The notes under the pieces are model-generated. The model was not told the origin of the DNA, made no database searches, and saw only the letters and a program-made list of their open reading frames with translations. This document shows positions 16,888-25,480 of a stretch of 50,578 nucleotides of DNA, piece after piece (position 1 is the stretch's first letter; every line of letters begins with the position of its first letter). Source of the DNA: Alphaproteobacteria bacterium (GTDB lineage: Bacteria; Pseudomonadota; Alphaproteobacteria; CACIAM-22H2); NCBI GenBank assembly GCA_016793165.1, contig JAEULA010000007.1:1-50578 (forward strand), given 5' to 3'. Position numbers and translations under genes: made by a program.

Positions 16888-18986
16888 CCACGGCCCAGCG
16901 CTACCGCATCGGCGTCGACATCGGCGGCACCTTCACCGACTTCGCGCTGTTCGACGACGCGACCGGCGACGTCACGACGCACAAGCGGCTGACGACGCCC
17001 GGCGACCCTTCGGCCGCGGTGATCGAGGGCGTGCGCGCCGTGATCGCCGAGGCCGGCGTCTCCATCGCCGGCGTCGCGACGATCGTGCACGGCACGACGC
17101 TGGTTACCAACGCGGTCATCGAGCGGCGCGGCGCGCCGACCGCCATGCTGGTGACCAAGGGGTTCCGCGACACGCTCGATATCGGCATGGAGCGGCGCTA
17201 CGACCTGTTCGACCTGCGCATCCGCTTCCCCGAGCCGCTGGTGCCGCGCCATCTGCGCTTCGAGGTTCCGGAGCGCGTCAAGTACGACGGCAGCGTCAAG
17301 TCCCCGCCCGACTTCGCACCGCTGCATGCGCCGCTCGCCGAGGCGATCGCGCGCGACGGCATCGCCGCGATCGCGGTCTGCTTCCTGCACTCCTATCTCG
17401 ATCCGTCGCATGAGCGGGAGGCGGTCGCCTGGCTGGCGCGCGAGTTCCCGCAGCTGAAGGTCTCGGCCTCGTCCGAGGTCTTCCCCTTCATGCGGGAGTT
17501 CGAGCGCTGGACGACGACCTGCATGAACGCCTTCGTGCAGCCCGTCGTCGACCGCTACGTGGCGCGTCTCGAGGACGGCCTCGCTTCGCTCGGCTTCACG
17601 GGCAGCTTCCTGATCATGACCTCCTCGGGCGGCACGTTCACGTCCGGGCTGGCCCGGCGCTTTCCCGTGCGGCTGCTGGAGTCCGGGCCGGCGGCGGGGG
17701 CGCTGATGTCGGCGCGCCACGGGCGCACGCTGGGCGTCGACCAGGTGCTGTCCTTCGACATGGGCGGCACGACGGCCAAGGGCTGCATCGTCCACGACGG
17801 CACGCCGCTCAAGCGCTACGAGCTCGAGGTCGCGCGCGTTCACGAGTTCAAGCGCGGCAGCGGCCTGCCGGTGAAGATCCCCGTGCTCGACATGATCGAG
17901 ATCGGCGCCGGCGGCGGCAGCCTCGCCGATGTCGACGAACGCGGCGTGCTGCGGGTCGGGCCGCGCAGCGCCGGCGCGAACCCGGGCCCCGCCTGCTACG
18001 GCCAGGGCGGCACGCAGGCGACGCTGACCGACGCCAATCTCGTGCTCGGCTATCTCGACAGCGGCTCCTTCCTCGGCGGCAAGATGGCGCTGGACACGCA
18101 GGCGGCACGACGCGCCATCGAGCGCGGCGTCGCGCGGGCGTTGGGCGTGTCGATCGACCGCGCCGCCTGGGGCATCCACGAGGTGATCAACGAGGACGTG
18201 GCGCGCGCCTTCCGCGTGCACGCCTCTGAGCGCGGCGTCGACTACCGCCGCTGCAGCATGATCGCCTTCGGCGGCTCGGGCCCGCTGCACGCCGCGCGCG
18301 TCGCGCGCAAGCTCAAGATCCCCCGCGTGGTCTGCCCGACCGGCGCGGGGGTGATGTCCGCCTTCGGCCTCCTGACGAGCCCCGTCGGCTTCGAGCTGGT
18401 GCGCTCGCGCCGCGTGCCGCTCGCGCGGCTCAACGCGACGCGGATCCTGCGGGAGTTCGCGGGCCTCGCGGCCGAGGCCGACGGCTTCCTGTGCGAGGCC
18501 GGCGTGCCCGCGGCCGAGGTCGAGCATCGCTACCGCCTCGACATGCGCTACGAGGGACAAGGCTACGAGGTCGAAGTCCCCGTCGAGGGCGCGCTCGATG
18601 CCACGATCCTGGAACGGCTGCCGCGCGCCTTCGCCGAGGCCTATGCCAAGGTCTTCGGCCTCGCCTTCGACGACAAGCCGGTCGAGATCGTGAACTGGAA
18701 GGTCGATGCCAGCGGGCCGGAGCCGGGCGCGCGACGCGAATATCGCCTCAAGTCGGGCCCGCCCGCCGCGACGGCACGCAAGGGCACGCGCCGCGCCTTC
18801 TTCCCCGAGCGCGACGGGGCCGTCGACTGCCCGGTGTTCGATCGCTACGCGCTCAAGCCCGGCGACGCCGTCGCCGGACCGGCCCTCGTCGAGGAGCGCG
18901 AGTCGACGACCGTCGTCGGCCCCGGCGACACGATGCACGTCGATGCCCATCTCAACCTGATCCTCGAGCTGGGAGGCGCGTCATGA
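16884..18986 (+). CDS. hyuA: Hydantoinase/oxoprolinase family protein, HyuA type (copy 2)
   Basis: This 700-residue ATP-dependent hydantoinase/oxoprolinase A-type protein carries DIGGTFTDFALFDD at 12-25, FDMGGTTAKGCIV as second nucleotide motif, and GAGGGSLADVDERGVLRVGP then ANPGPACYG. Differences from copies 1 and 3 (TTAKG instead of TS(T/A)DV, and LADVDERGVLRVGP instead of IAW...DGLMKVGP) place it in a different subgroup, so it probably acts on another substrate or step. It overlaps the PLP enzyme by 4 bp. Its own stop also forms ATGA, but the matching hyuB start is now 209 bp away, beyond a palindromic element. Confidence 0.92.
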   Translation: MTTAQRYRIGVDIGGTFTDFALFDDATGDVTTHKRLTTPGDPSAAVIEGVRAVIAEAGVSIAGVATIVHGTTLVTNAVIERRGAPTAMLVTKGFRDTLDIGMERRYDLFDLRIRFPEPLVPRHLRFEVPERVKYDGSVKSPPDFAPLHAPLAEAIARDGIAAIAVCFLHSYLDPSHEREAVAWLAREFPQLKVSASSEVFPFMREFERWTTTCMNAFVQPVVDRYVARLEDGLASLGFTGSFLIMTSSGGTFTSGLARRFPVRLLESGPAAGALMSARHGRTLGVDQVLSFDMGGTTAKGCIVHDGTPLKRYELEVARVHEFKRGSGLPVKIPVLDMIEIGAGGGSLADVDERGVLRVGPRSAGANPGPACYGQGGTQATLTDANLVLGYLDSGSFLGGKMALDTQAARRAIERGVARALGVSIDRAAWGIHEVINEDVARAFRVHASERGVDYRRCSMIAFGGSGPLHAARVARKLKIPRVVCPTGAGVMSAFGLLTSPVGFELVRSRRVPLARLNATRILREFAGLAAEADGFLCEAGVPAAEVEHRYRLDMRYEGQGYEVEVPVEGALDATILERLPRAFAEAYAKVFGLAFDDKPVEIVNWKVDASGPEPGARREYRLKSGPPAATARKGTRRAFFPERDGAVDCPVFDRYALKPGDAVAGPALVEERESTTVVGPGDTMHVDAHLNLILELGGAS

Positions 18987-18998
18987 GCTGCTCAATCT

Positions 18999-19174
18999 CC
19001 AACCGTCCCCCACGAATGAGGGGAACAGGCGCCGCGCAGCGGCGCCAGGGGGAGAGCCGGAGCGCCGCGTCATTCAATGCGGATCGACCACGCCGCTGTC
19101 CCGACCCTTCCACACTCCCCCTGATCGCCCGCTTTGCGGGCGATCCGTCCCCCTCATTCGAGGGGGACGATTGG
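18999..19174. repeat. Composite palindromic element between hyuA2 and hyuB2
   Basis: Two arms, about 18999-19055 and 19115-19174, are imperfect inverted copies of each other. Each arm itself holds two hairpins: left TCCCC..GAATGAGGGGA and GGCGCC..GCGC..GGCGCC; right GATCGCCCG..CGGGCGATC and GTCCCCCTC..GAGGGGGAC. The whole could fold into a long cruciform or stem with side hairpins, like the mosaic palindromes (BIME/REP-like) of other bacteria. A single hairpin of the same type recurs at 23478-23498. It encodes nothing recognisable. It lies exactly where the hyuA2/hyuB2 start-stop overlap would be expected. Confidence 0.8.
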
Positions 19175-19194
19175 GGTCTCCGGAGGGGACCGCG

Positions 19195-20826
19195 ATGAGC
19201 ACCTACGACCCGATCGCGCTCGGGATCCAGTGGGATCGGCTGATCGCCATCGCCGACGAGATCATCAACGCCCTCGTGCGCACCTCGTTCTCGACCAATG
19301 TGCGCGAGAGCTACGACCTGTCCTGCGTCGTGTTCGACCGAAAGGGCCGCTCGATCGCGCAGGGCGCCTACTCAGTGCCGTCGTTCACCGGCACCGCGCC
19401 GGCGACGCTCGCCTGCATGCTCGCGAAGTTCCCGCCCGAAACGCTGCAGCCGGGCGACGTAGTCGCGACCAACGACCCTTGGATGGGCACGGGGCACCTG
19501 TTCGACGTCAACGTGATGCAGCCGGTGTTCAGGCGCGGCGCACTGGCCGGCTACACCATGAGCATCACGCATCTGCCGGACATCGGGGGCGCCGGCTTCT
19601 CGGCCACGGCGCGCGAGGTCTACGAGGAAGGCCTGCGCCTGCCGATCATCAAGCTGGCGCGCGCCGGTGTCGTCGACGACGCCTGGATCGAGCTGGTGCG
19701 CACCAATGTGCGCGTGCCCGAGCAGACCATCGGCGACCTGATGGCGAATGTCAGCTGCACGACCGTGGGCGCCCGCATGCTCGTCGAGTTCATGGACGAG
19801 TACGGCATCGACGACCTGACGCCGCTCGCGGACGCGATCCTCGGACACTCCGAGCGCGCCATCCGGGAGGAACTTCGCCGCATCCCCGAGGGCAACTACG
19901 AGAACGCGATCGACATCGAGGGCCACGCCGATCCGCTGCGACTTGCCTGCCGCATCCGGATCGCCGACGGCGAGGCGCATGCCGACTTCTCCGGATCGAG
20001 CCTCGCCGTGCCGGCCGCGATCAACGTGCCGCTCTGCTACACGCGCGCGATGACCTGCCACGCGATCAAGTGCCTGACGACGCCCAAGATCCCGAACAAC
20101 GAGGGGTCCGTGCGGCCGATCACGGCGACGGCGCCGGCCGGATCGATCCTCAATCCGCAACCGCCCTCGCCCACGGGCGGCCGACACATCGTCGGGCATT
20201 TCGTGAACCCGCTGATCTACGGCGCGCTGGCGCGCGCGCTGCCCGATCGCGTGCAGGGCGATTCCGGCATGCTCAACCTGATCAACGTCCAGGGCCGCAC
20301 CCGCGAGGGCGCGGGCGTGTCGAGCATCTTCTTCGCCTCGGGCGGATTCGGCGCGCTGCGCGGCATCGACGGCCAGGCGACGACGCCCGCGCCCTCGAAC
20401 ATGACCGGCACGCCCGTCGAAGTCTGGGAGAACCTGACCGGCATGTTCGTGGAGTCGAAGGAGCTGCTGCCCGACAGCGGCGGCCCCGGCGAGTTCCGCG
20501 GCGGCCTCGGCCAGCGCATCGCGCTGATCAACGACAGCGGCCATCCGATGACGGCATCGTGCCTCGCCGGCCGCACGGCGTTCGCGCCGGCCGGCGTGCT
20601 CGGCGGCAAGCCCGGCGGCATGCGCAGCATCGCCATCAACGGCAGGACCGTGCATCCCAAGGGTCGCTATATCCTCCAACCCGGCGACCGCATCGATACG
20701 ATCGAGGCCGGCGGCGGCGGCTACGGCGATCCGCGCAACCGCCGGCGCGAGTCGATCGAAGCCGACCTGCGTCAGGGCTTCGTCACACCGGCTGCCGCGA
20801 AGCGCGACTACGGCTACGGCGAGTGA
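19195..20826 (+). CDS. hyuB: Hydantoinase B/oxoprolinase family protein, HyuB type (copy 2)
   Basis: The 543-residue catalytic-type subunit shows TSFSTNVRESYDLSCVVFD, NDPWMGTGHLFDVNVM, a conserved SITHLPDIGGAGFS block, and the C-terminal SGGPGEFRGGLGQR. These differ from copies 1 and 3 (which have SAYSTNIKERHDHS and HHxDxGGMAPGS), matching the subgroup split seen in the HyuA proteins. ATG 19195 follows GGAGG by about 8 bases; the in-frame ATG at 19171 lies inside the upstream palindromic element and has no such site. It presumably pairs with HyuA copy 2. Confidence 0.91.
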   Translation: MSTYDPIALGIQWDRLIAIADEIINALVRTSFSTNVRESYDLSCVVFDRKGRSIAQGAYSVPSFTGTAPATLACMLAKFPPETLQPGDVVATNDPWMGTGHLFDVNVMQPVFRRGALAGYTMSITHLPDIGGAGFSATAREVYEEGLRLPIIKLARAGVVDDAWIELVRTNVRVPEQTIGDLMANVSCTTVGARMLVEFMDEYGIDDLTPLADAILGHSERAIREELRRIPEGNYENAIDIEGHADPLRLACRIRIADGEAHADFSGSSLAVPAAINVPLCYTRAMTCHAIKCLTTPKIPNNEGSVRPITATAPAGSILNPQPPSPTGGRHIVGHFVNPLIYGALARALPDRVQGDSGMLNLINVQGRTREGAGVSSIFFASGGFGALRGIDGQATTPAPSNMTGTPVEVWENLTGMFVESKELLPDSGGPGEFRGGLGQRIALINDSGHPMTASCLAGRTAFAPAGVLGGKPGGMRSIAINGRTVHPKGRYILQPGDRIDTIEAGGGGYGDPRNRRRESIEADLRQGFVTPAAAKRDYGYGE

Positions 20827-20880
20827 CCGTCCGTCCCTCGGCGCGCCGGGAACCGGCCGCTCTCTCCTCCGGTCGCGCGA

Positions 20881-20896
20881 CGCCGGCGGGCCGGCG
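20881..20896. terminator. Possible bidirectional hairpin between convergent hyuB2 and SDR genes
   Basis: CGCCGGC and GCCGGCG form a perfect 7-bp stem around two bases, embedded in the 100-bp convergent gap. There is no T-run, so intrinsic termination is uncertain; in practice the loop would open by a pair or two. Confidence 0.3.
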
Positions 20897-20926
20897 CGAC
20901 GCGCGTCGTCGATCGGGACACGTCGC

Positions 20927-21730
20927 TCAGCCCTGAGGCGCGATCGACAGGCGCGCGAGCGTGCCGCCCTCGACGGGCAGCAGGACACCCGTGAGGAACG
21001 CCGCACGCGAGGACGCCAGAAAGGCGATCGCTTCGGCGACGTCCTCGGGCTTGCCCACGCGCCCCAGCGGATGCTTGGCGCCGAGCGCCGCGATGAGAGG
21101 ATCGAGCGGCGCGCCGGGGTTGAGGGCAGCCCAGCCGCCGCGCAGGAACTCCGTGTCGGTTGCGCCCGGGCAGACCGCGTTCACGCGGATGCCGTCGCCG
21201 GCATGGTCCAGCGCCATCGCACGCGTCAGCCCGGCAAGCCCCGCCTTCGCCGCGGTATAGGCGGCGCGCCCCTTGCTGGTCGCGAAAGCGTGCTGCGAGG
21301 CGACGTGCACGATCGCGCCGCCGCCGCGCCGGGTCATCTCCGGGATGGCCGCGCGCGAGGCGAGATAGGCGCCCTTGAGGCTGGTGTCGACCACCAGATC
21401 CCAGGCCGCCTCGTCGGTGTCGACCACCGAACCCGTCGTCATCGCCGCGGCGTTGTTGACCAGGATGTCGACGCCGCCGAAACCCTGGACGGTTGCCGCG
21501 ATCAGCCGCTGCATCTCGGCGGCGCGGGTGACGTCGCCCGCGAAGCCCTCGACGCGCAGCCCCGCTTCGCACGCCGCGCGCGCGGCGGCCGCGACCCGAT
21601 CGGCATTGCGCGCGCAGATCATGACTGCGGCGCCGCGCCGCGCGAGCACCGTCGCCGTCGCCAGACCGATCCCGGTGGCCCCGCCGGTCACGATCGCGAC
21701 CTTGCCCTCGAACTCCCGCGCCTCGCCCAT
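20927..21730 (-). CDS. SDR-family NAD(P)-dependent oxidoreductase
   Basis: The 267-residue classical short-chain dehydrogenase has the cofactor motif TGGATGIG at 15-22, NNAA (about 92-95), the catalytic serine S145 (VASQHAF) and Y158xxxK162 (YTAAK). The usual catalytic-tetrad asparagine in the NLKG-type motif is replaced by serine (DTSLKG, about S117). R41 after the second beta strand (ICARN) suggests NADP(H), which is an inference. GGGAGG lies close before ATG 21730; a longer reading has no such support. It stands alone, divergent from the GMC oxidoreductase gene 91 bp away, and may work with it on an alcohol/carbonyl pair. Confidence 0.9.
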   Translation of the reverse strand: MGEAREFEGKVAIVTGGATGIGLATATVLARRGAAVMICARNADRVAAAARAACEAGLRVEGFAGDVTRAAEMQRLIAATVQGFGGVDILVNNAAAMTTGSVVDTDEAAWDLVVDTSLKGAYLASRAAIPEMTRRGGGAIVHVASQHAFATSKGRAAYTAAKAGLAGLTRAMALDHAGDGIRVNAVCPGATDTEFLRGGWAALNPGAPLDPLIAALGAKHPLGRVGKPEDVAEAIAFLASSRAAFLTGVLLPVEGGTLARLSIAPQG

Positions 21731-21821
21731 CCCGCCCTCCCGCGTCGTCGCCAGTCGACCAGCGCGATGCGGCTTTGCCAAGCGCGACGACACGGGCGAC
21801 CATGGCCGGGGCGAGGGGGAC

Positions 21822-23399
21822 ATGGGCGAGGACGGGTACGACACGATCGTCGTCGGTGGCGGCACGGCGGGGATCGTGCTCGCCGCGCGGCTGAGCGAGG
21901 ACGCGGCGCATCGCGTGCTGCTGGTGGAGGCCGGCGGCTCGAACCGCAATCCGCTCTACCGCATCCCGCTCGGCATCGGGAAGCTGCGCACCGCGCGAGG
22001 TGGCCTGTGGCGCCACACCACCGAGCCGGAGCCGCATCTCGACGGGCGCGCGCTCGCCCTCGGCACGGGCAAGGTGCTCGGCGGCTCGGCCTCGATCAAC
22101 GGCATGATCCACATGACGCCGCCGGCGGCGGATCTCGACCGCTGGGAGTCGCTGGGCGCCGCCGGCTGGAACGCGCCATCGCTCGCCCCGGCGTTCGCGC
22201 GCCTCGATGCGATGCTGGCGCCACGCCGCGCCGCGGCGACGCATCCGCTGGATCGTGCCTTCCTCGCGGCCTGCGCCGGCGCCGGCATCGCCCGCGACGA
22301 CGCGCTCGACGCGCCGCACGGCGAGGCGGCCGGCGCGCTGCTGTTCAACATCCGCGAGGGGCGACGCCATTCCGTCGCGCAAGCCTACCTCCGCCCCGCG
22401 CTGGCCCGCCCCAACCTGACCGTCATGACGAATGCCGAGGTGCTGCGAATCGTGGCCGAGCGCGGTGCCGCGACCGGCATCGAGCTGGCGGATGCGGGCG
22501 GCGGCCCGACTCGCCGGCTGCGCGCCGCGCACGGAATCGCAATCGCCGCCGGCGCGCTGCAGTCCCCGAAGCTGCTCATGCTGTCGGGCATCGGCGCGGC
22601 CGACGCGCTGCGCGCGCACGGAATAGCGCCGCTGATCGACCTCCCGGGCGTGGGCGGCAACCTGCAGAACCATGTCGACGTCGCGCTGCGTCATGCCTGC
22701 GAGGAGCCCGTCACGCTGCACAGCCTGTTGCGCGCCGAGCGCATCCTGCCCGCGATGACTCGGGCCTGGCTGTTCGGCACCGGTCCGGCGACACGCTTTC
22801 CCGGCGATGCCGCCGCATTCATCCGCACCGTGCCGGGCGAACGCCTGCCCGACGTGCTCTGCCATCTGGTCGAGGGGCTCGGCATCCGCGGCATCCGCTG
22901 GCCGCTGATGCGCGGGCCGGTCGACGCGCTGGACCGCGAGGGCTTCTCCTGCCGCGTCATGCTGCTGCGACCCGAGAGCCGCGGCCGCGTGGCGCTGCGC
23001 TCGGCGGATCCGCGCGACCCGCCGCGCGTGCGCTTCGACTATCTCTCGCGCGCGAGCGAGCTGCGCCGCCTCGTCGACGGCGTGCGTCGCATGCGCGACG
23101 TCTTCGCGCGCCCCGAGTTCGCGGGCCTGCGCGGGGCCGAGCTCGAGCCCGGCCCCGCGGCGCAGGACGACGGCGCCCTCGCCGCCTGGATCCGCGCCCG
23201 TGCCGACATGCAATGCCATCCCGTCGGCACCTGCGCGATGGGCGTCGGCGCCGATGCCGTGGTCGATCCGCAACTGCGGGTGCGCGGCCTCGATCGCCTG
23301 CGTGTCGTCGACGCCGCGGTCATGCCCGCGATCGTCGGAGTCAACACCTTCGCCACGACCGTCGCCATCGCCGAGCGCGCCGCCGAGCTGATGCGATGA
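21822..23399 (+). CDS. GMC-family FAD-dependent oxidoreductase
   Basis: The 525-residue flavoenzyme resembles choline dehydrogenase and alcohol oxidases. It has the N-terminal FAD motif GGGTAG at about 12-17 with VEAGGSN, the GMC signature area GGSASINGMIHM, a second signature GALQSPKLLMLSGIG, and the active-site pair H466 (in CHPVGTCAMG) and N508 (in VGVNTFAT). It probably oxidises a primary or secondary alcohol to a carbonyl, passing electrons to a quinone or oxygen. GAGGGGGAC sits directly before ATG 21822. The gene may share a control region with the divergent SDR gene. Confidence 0.92.
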   Translation: MGEDGYDTIVVGGGTAGIVLAARLSEDAAHRVLLVEAGGSNRNPLYRIPLGIGKLRTARGGLWRHTTEPEPHLDGRALALGTGKVLGGSASINGMIHMTPPAADLDRWESLGAAGWNAPSLAPAFARLDAMLAPRRAAATHPLDRAFLAACAGAGIARDDALDAPHGEAAGALLFNIREGRRHSVAQAYLRPALARPNLTVMTNAEVLRIVAERGAATGIELADAGGGPTRRLRAAHGIAIAAGALQSPKLLMLSGIGAADALRAHGIAPLIDLPGVGGNLQNHVDVALRHACEEPVTLHSLLRAERILPAMTRAWLFGTGPATRFPGDAAAFIRTVPGERLPDVLCHLVEGLGIRGIRWPLMRGPVDALDREGFSCRVMLLRPESRGRVALRSADPRDPPRVRFDYLSRASELRRLVDGVRRMRDVFARPEFAGLRGAELEPGPAAQDDGALAAWIRARADMQCHPVGTCAMGVGADAVVDPQLRVRGLDRLRVVDAAVMPAIVGVNTFATTVAIAERAAELMR

Positions 23400-23477
23400 C
23401 GGAACCGGCCCGGTTGCATGCTCCCGCCCCGCTCGAACGCGCAGGGCGATGGCGATGACGAAGGCACCCGCCGATCC

Positions 23478-23498
23478 TGCCCCTCGATGAGGGGGACG
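23478..23498. repeat. Solo palindrome related to the 18999-19174 element
   Basis: CCCCTC and GAGGGG form a perfect 6-bp stem around GAT, followed by GACGG. This matches the inner GTCCCCCTC..GAGGGGGAC hairpin of the larger element between hyuA2 and hyuB2, so it is probably a decayed or minimal copy. It lies in the 267-bp gap after the GMC gene, where I see no gene. Confidence 0.45.
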
Positions 23499-23666
23499 GT
23501 CGGGAAGCGCGTTCGCGGCGCACGAATCCGCGCGCCGCCGCACGGCCGGTCGGACGCCCGCTTCCACTGCCTTCCCGGCGATTCTCTGCGAACTTCGGCG
23601 ATGGCAACGGAGCGGGACTGCAGGTGGAATGGCCGCAGTCAGGTATTTTCCGCGTGAGGCTACCCA

Positions 23667-24398
23667 ATGGTCACCCAGATCACCGAGATCGCCGACGGAA
23701 TCTTCCGGCTGTCGACCTTCGTCCCAGAGATCGCGCCGCCGCGAGGCTTCACCTTCAACCAGTTCCTCGTGCGCGGCGACGAGGCGCTGCTGTTCCATGC
23801 CGGGCATCGCCGGATGTTTCCGTCGATCAACGCCGCGCTCGCGCGCCTCGTGCCCGCCGATCGGCTGCGCTGGATCGGATTCGGGCATTTCGAGTCGGAC
23901 GAGTGCGGCGGGCTGAACGAGTGGCTGGCCTGGGCGCCCCACGCCCAGCCGATCCACGGCGCGCTCGGCTGCGACGTGTCGATCGCCGACTTCGCGGATC
24001 GGCCGCCGCGACCGCTGGCGGATGGCGATGCGCTTGACCTCGGCGGCGGCAAGCGGCTGCGCTACCTCGCCACGCCGCACACGCCGCACGGCTGGGACGC
24101 CGGCGTGATGTTCGAGGAGTCCACGCGAACGCTGCTGTGCGGCGACCTGTTCACGCAGATCGGCAACGACACCGCGCTGACCGAGAGCGACATCGTCGGC
24201 CCCGCGATCGCGGCCGAAGACATGTTCGGCTACACGGCCCTTCACCCCGCGCTCGGAACGACGCTGCGCCGACTCGGCGGCCTCGCGCCGCGCCGGCTGG
24301 CGCTGATGCACGGACCGTCCTTCGTCGGCGACGGCGCCGCCGCGCTCGAGGCGCTGGCGGCGGACTACGATCGTCGTGTCGCGGCACGGCTGGGCTGA
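23667..24398 (+). CDS. Metallo-beta-lactamase-fold protein with di-iron oxygen-binding signature
   Basis: The 243-residue protein resembles the N-terminal oxygen-reducing domain of flavodiiron proteins. The likely metal ligands are H74-x-E76-x-D78 (GHFESDECGG), a histidine in TPHTPHGWD (H138 or H141), D160 (LCGDLF) and H215 (LMHGPSF). Usual flavodiiron enzymes carry a flavodoxin domain after this fold; here the chain ends, so it would need a separate electron donor or may act as a hydrolase. The ribosome site before ATG 23667 is weak. Neighbours give no functional clue. Confidence 0.85.
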   Translation: MVTQITEIADGIFRLSTFVPEIAPPRGFTFNQFLVRGDEALLFHAGHRRMFPSINAALARLVPADRLRWIGFGHFESDECGGLNEWLAWAPHAQPIHGALGCDVSIADFADRPPRPLADGDALDLGGGKRLRYLATPHTPHGWDAGVMFEESTRTLLCGDLFTQIGNDTALTESDIVGPAIAAEDMFGYTALHPALGTTLRRLGGLAPRRLALMHGPSFVGDGAAALEALAADYDRRVAARLG

Positions 24399-24454
24399 CG
24401 CTCGGCGCCGCCGCCGATCGGCCGGATCCGCTGGTCCGTCGATCCGATCGTCCG

Positions 24455-25414
24455 TCAGGCCGTCGGATCGCCGTCGATCCGCAGCACGGCCTTGCCGGCG
24501 AAGTCGCGCGCCATCAGTGCGCGCGCGATGCGATCGATCTGCTGCCAGGAGTCCTCGATGGCGATCCGCGGCCTGATATCGCCCGAGGCGGCCAGCGCGA
24601 CCAGGCGTGCGAGCGCCGGCCCGGGACCGTCGTCGTGGCGGAGCTCCTCGAACAGCGCGATGCCGCGCAGGCTGGTCCGGCCGGATCGGAAGAAGCGGCG
24701 CAGGTCGAAATCGAGGCGCTCGCCGGCGGCCGAGCCGTAGGTGGCGCAGACGCCGCCGGGCGCGAGCATCTCCAGGGCTTGAGCGAGCACGGCCCCGTTG
24801 ACGCCGTCGACGATCAGATCGAAGGGGCCAAGGGATCGCGCCGGCGCGGGCGAGTCCCCGATCGCCACGGCGGTCGCCCCTGCGGCCAATGCGGCGGCTT
24901 CGTGGCTTGCCCGTCGCAGCTGCGCCACGACGACCGCGGCGCCGGCGCGACGCGCCATCTGCAGCGCGAAATCGCCGACGCCGCCGCTCGCGCCGGTGAC
25001 CAGGACGCGCTTGCCAAGGAGGAGACCGCCCTGCTTCAGCGCGTAATAGGCGGTGAGCCCGGCGGTCGGCAGGGTCGCAGCGGTCGTGGTCGAAGTGATC
25101 GGCGGCAACGCCGCGAGGCTGTCGATCGGCACCGCGACGTAGCGGGCCCAGGAGCCCTGCGGCACCAGTCCCACGACCCGCGTCCCCTCCCGCGGCCCAA
25201 TGCCCGTCGCGGCCGCCCGCAGGACGGTGCCGGCCAGATCGTAGCCGGGCCGCCACGAGACCTCCGACCCGGACCAAGCCCGGCGCACCTCGCCGCGATT
25301 GAGCGAGAACGCTTCGACCCGCACCACGGCCTCATCGTCGCGCGGGCGCGGCATCTCGAAGGACCTGATGAGGAGGCGATCGCCCGCCTCGACGACCACC
25401 GCCTCGTTCGCCAT
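24455..25414 (-). CDS. MDR-superfamily zinc-independent oxidoreductase (quinone reductase-like)
   Basis: The 319-residue protein has a GroES-like N-terminal half (VRVEAFSLNRGEVR, PGYDLAGTV) and a Rossmann half with the nucleotide loop TGASGGVGDFALQMA. No structural zinc cysteines or catalytic zinc site are visible, pointing to a quinone oxidoreductase or enoyl reductase-like enzyme using NADPH. ATG 25414 is used; a GTG three codons earlier is also possible and neither has a strong ribosome site. It is convergent with the metallo-beta-lactamase-fold gene. Confidence 0.86.
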   Translation of the reverse strand: MANEAVVVEAGDRLLIRSFEMPRPRDDEAVVRVEAFSLNRGEVRRAWSGSEVSWRPGYDLAGTVLRAAATGIGPREGTRVVGLVPQGSWARYVAVPIDSLAALPPITSTTTAATLPTAGLTAYYALKQGGLLLGKRVLVTGASGGVGDFALQMARRAGAAVVVAQLRRASHEAAALAAGATAVAIGDSPAPARSLGPFDLIVDGVNGAVLAQALEMLAPGGVCATYGSAAGERLDFDLRRFFRSGRTSLRGIALFEELRHDDGPGPALARLVALAASGDIRPRIAIEDSWQQIDRIARALMARDFAGKAVLRIDGDPTA

Positions 25415-25480
25415 CCCCGCCACGACCTGCCCCCGGGTTCGCTCCGTCGACCCGGCACGACGCCCGATGAGTCCTCCGGG

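Noticed and set aside
20814..25277. 1,487-codon open frame on the minus strand
   Set aside because: It runs antisense or out of phase over hyuB2, GMC, metallo-beta-lactamase-fold and MDR genes and is Arg/Ala/Gly-rich; a GC-driven artefact.
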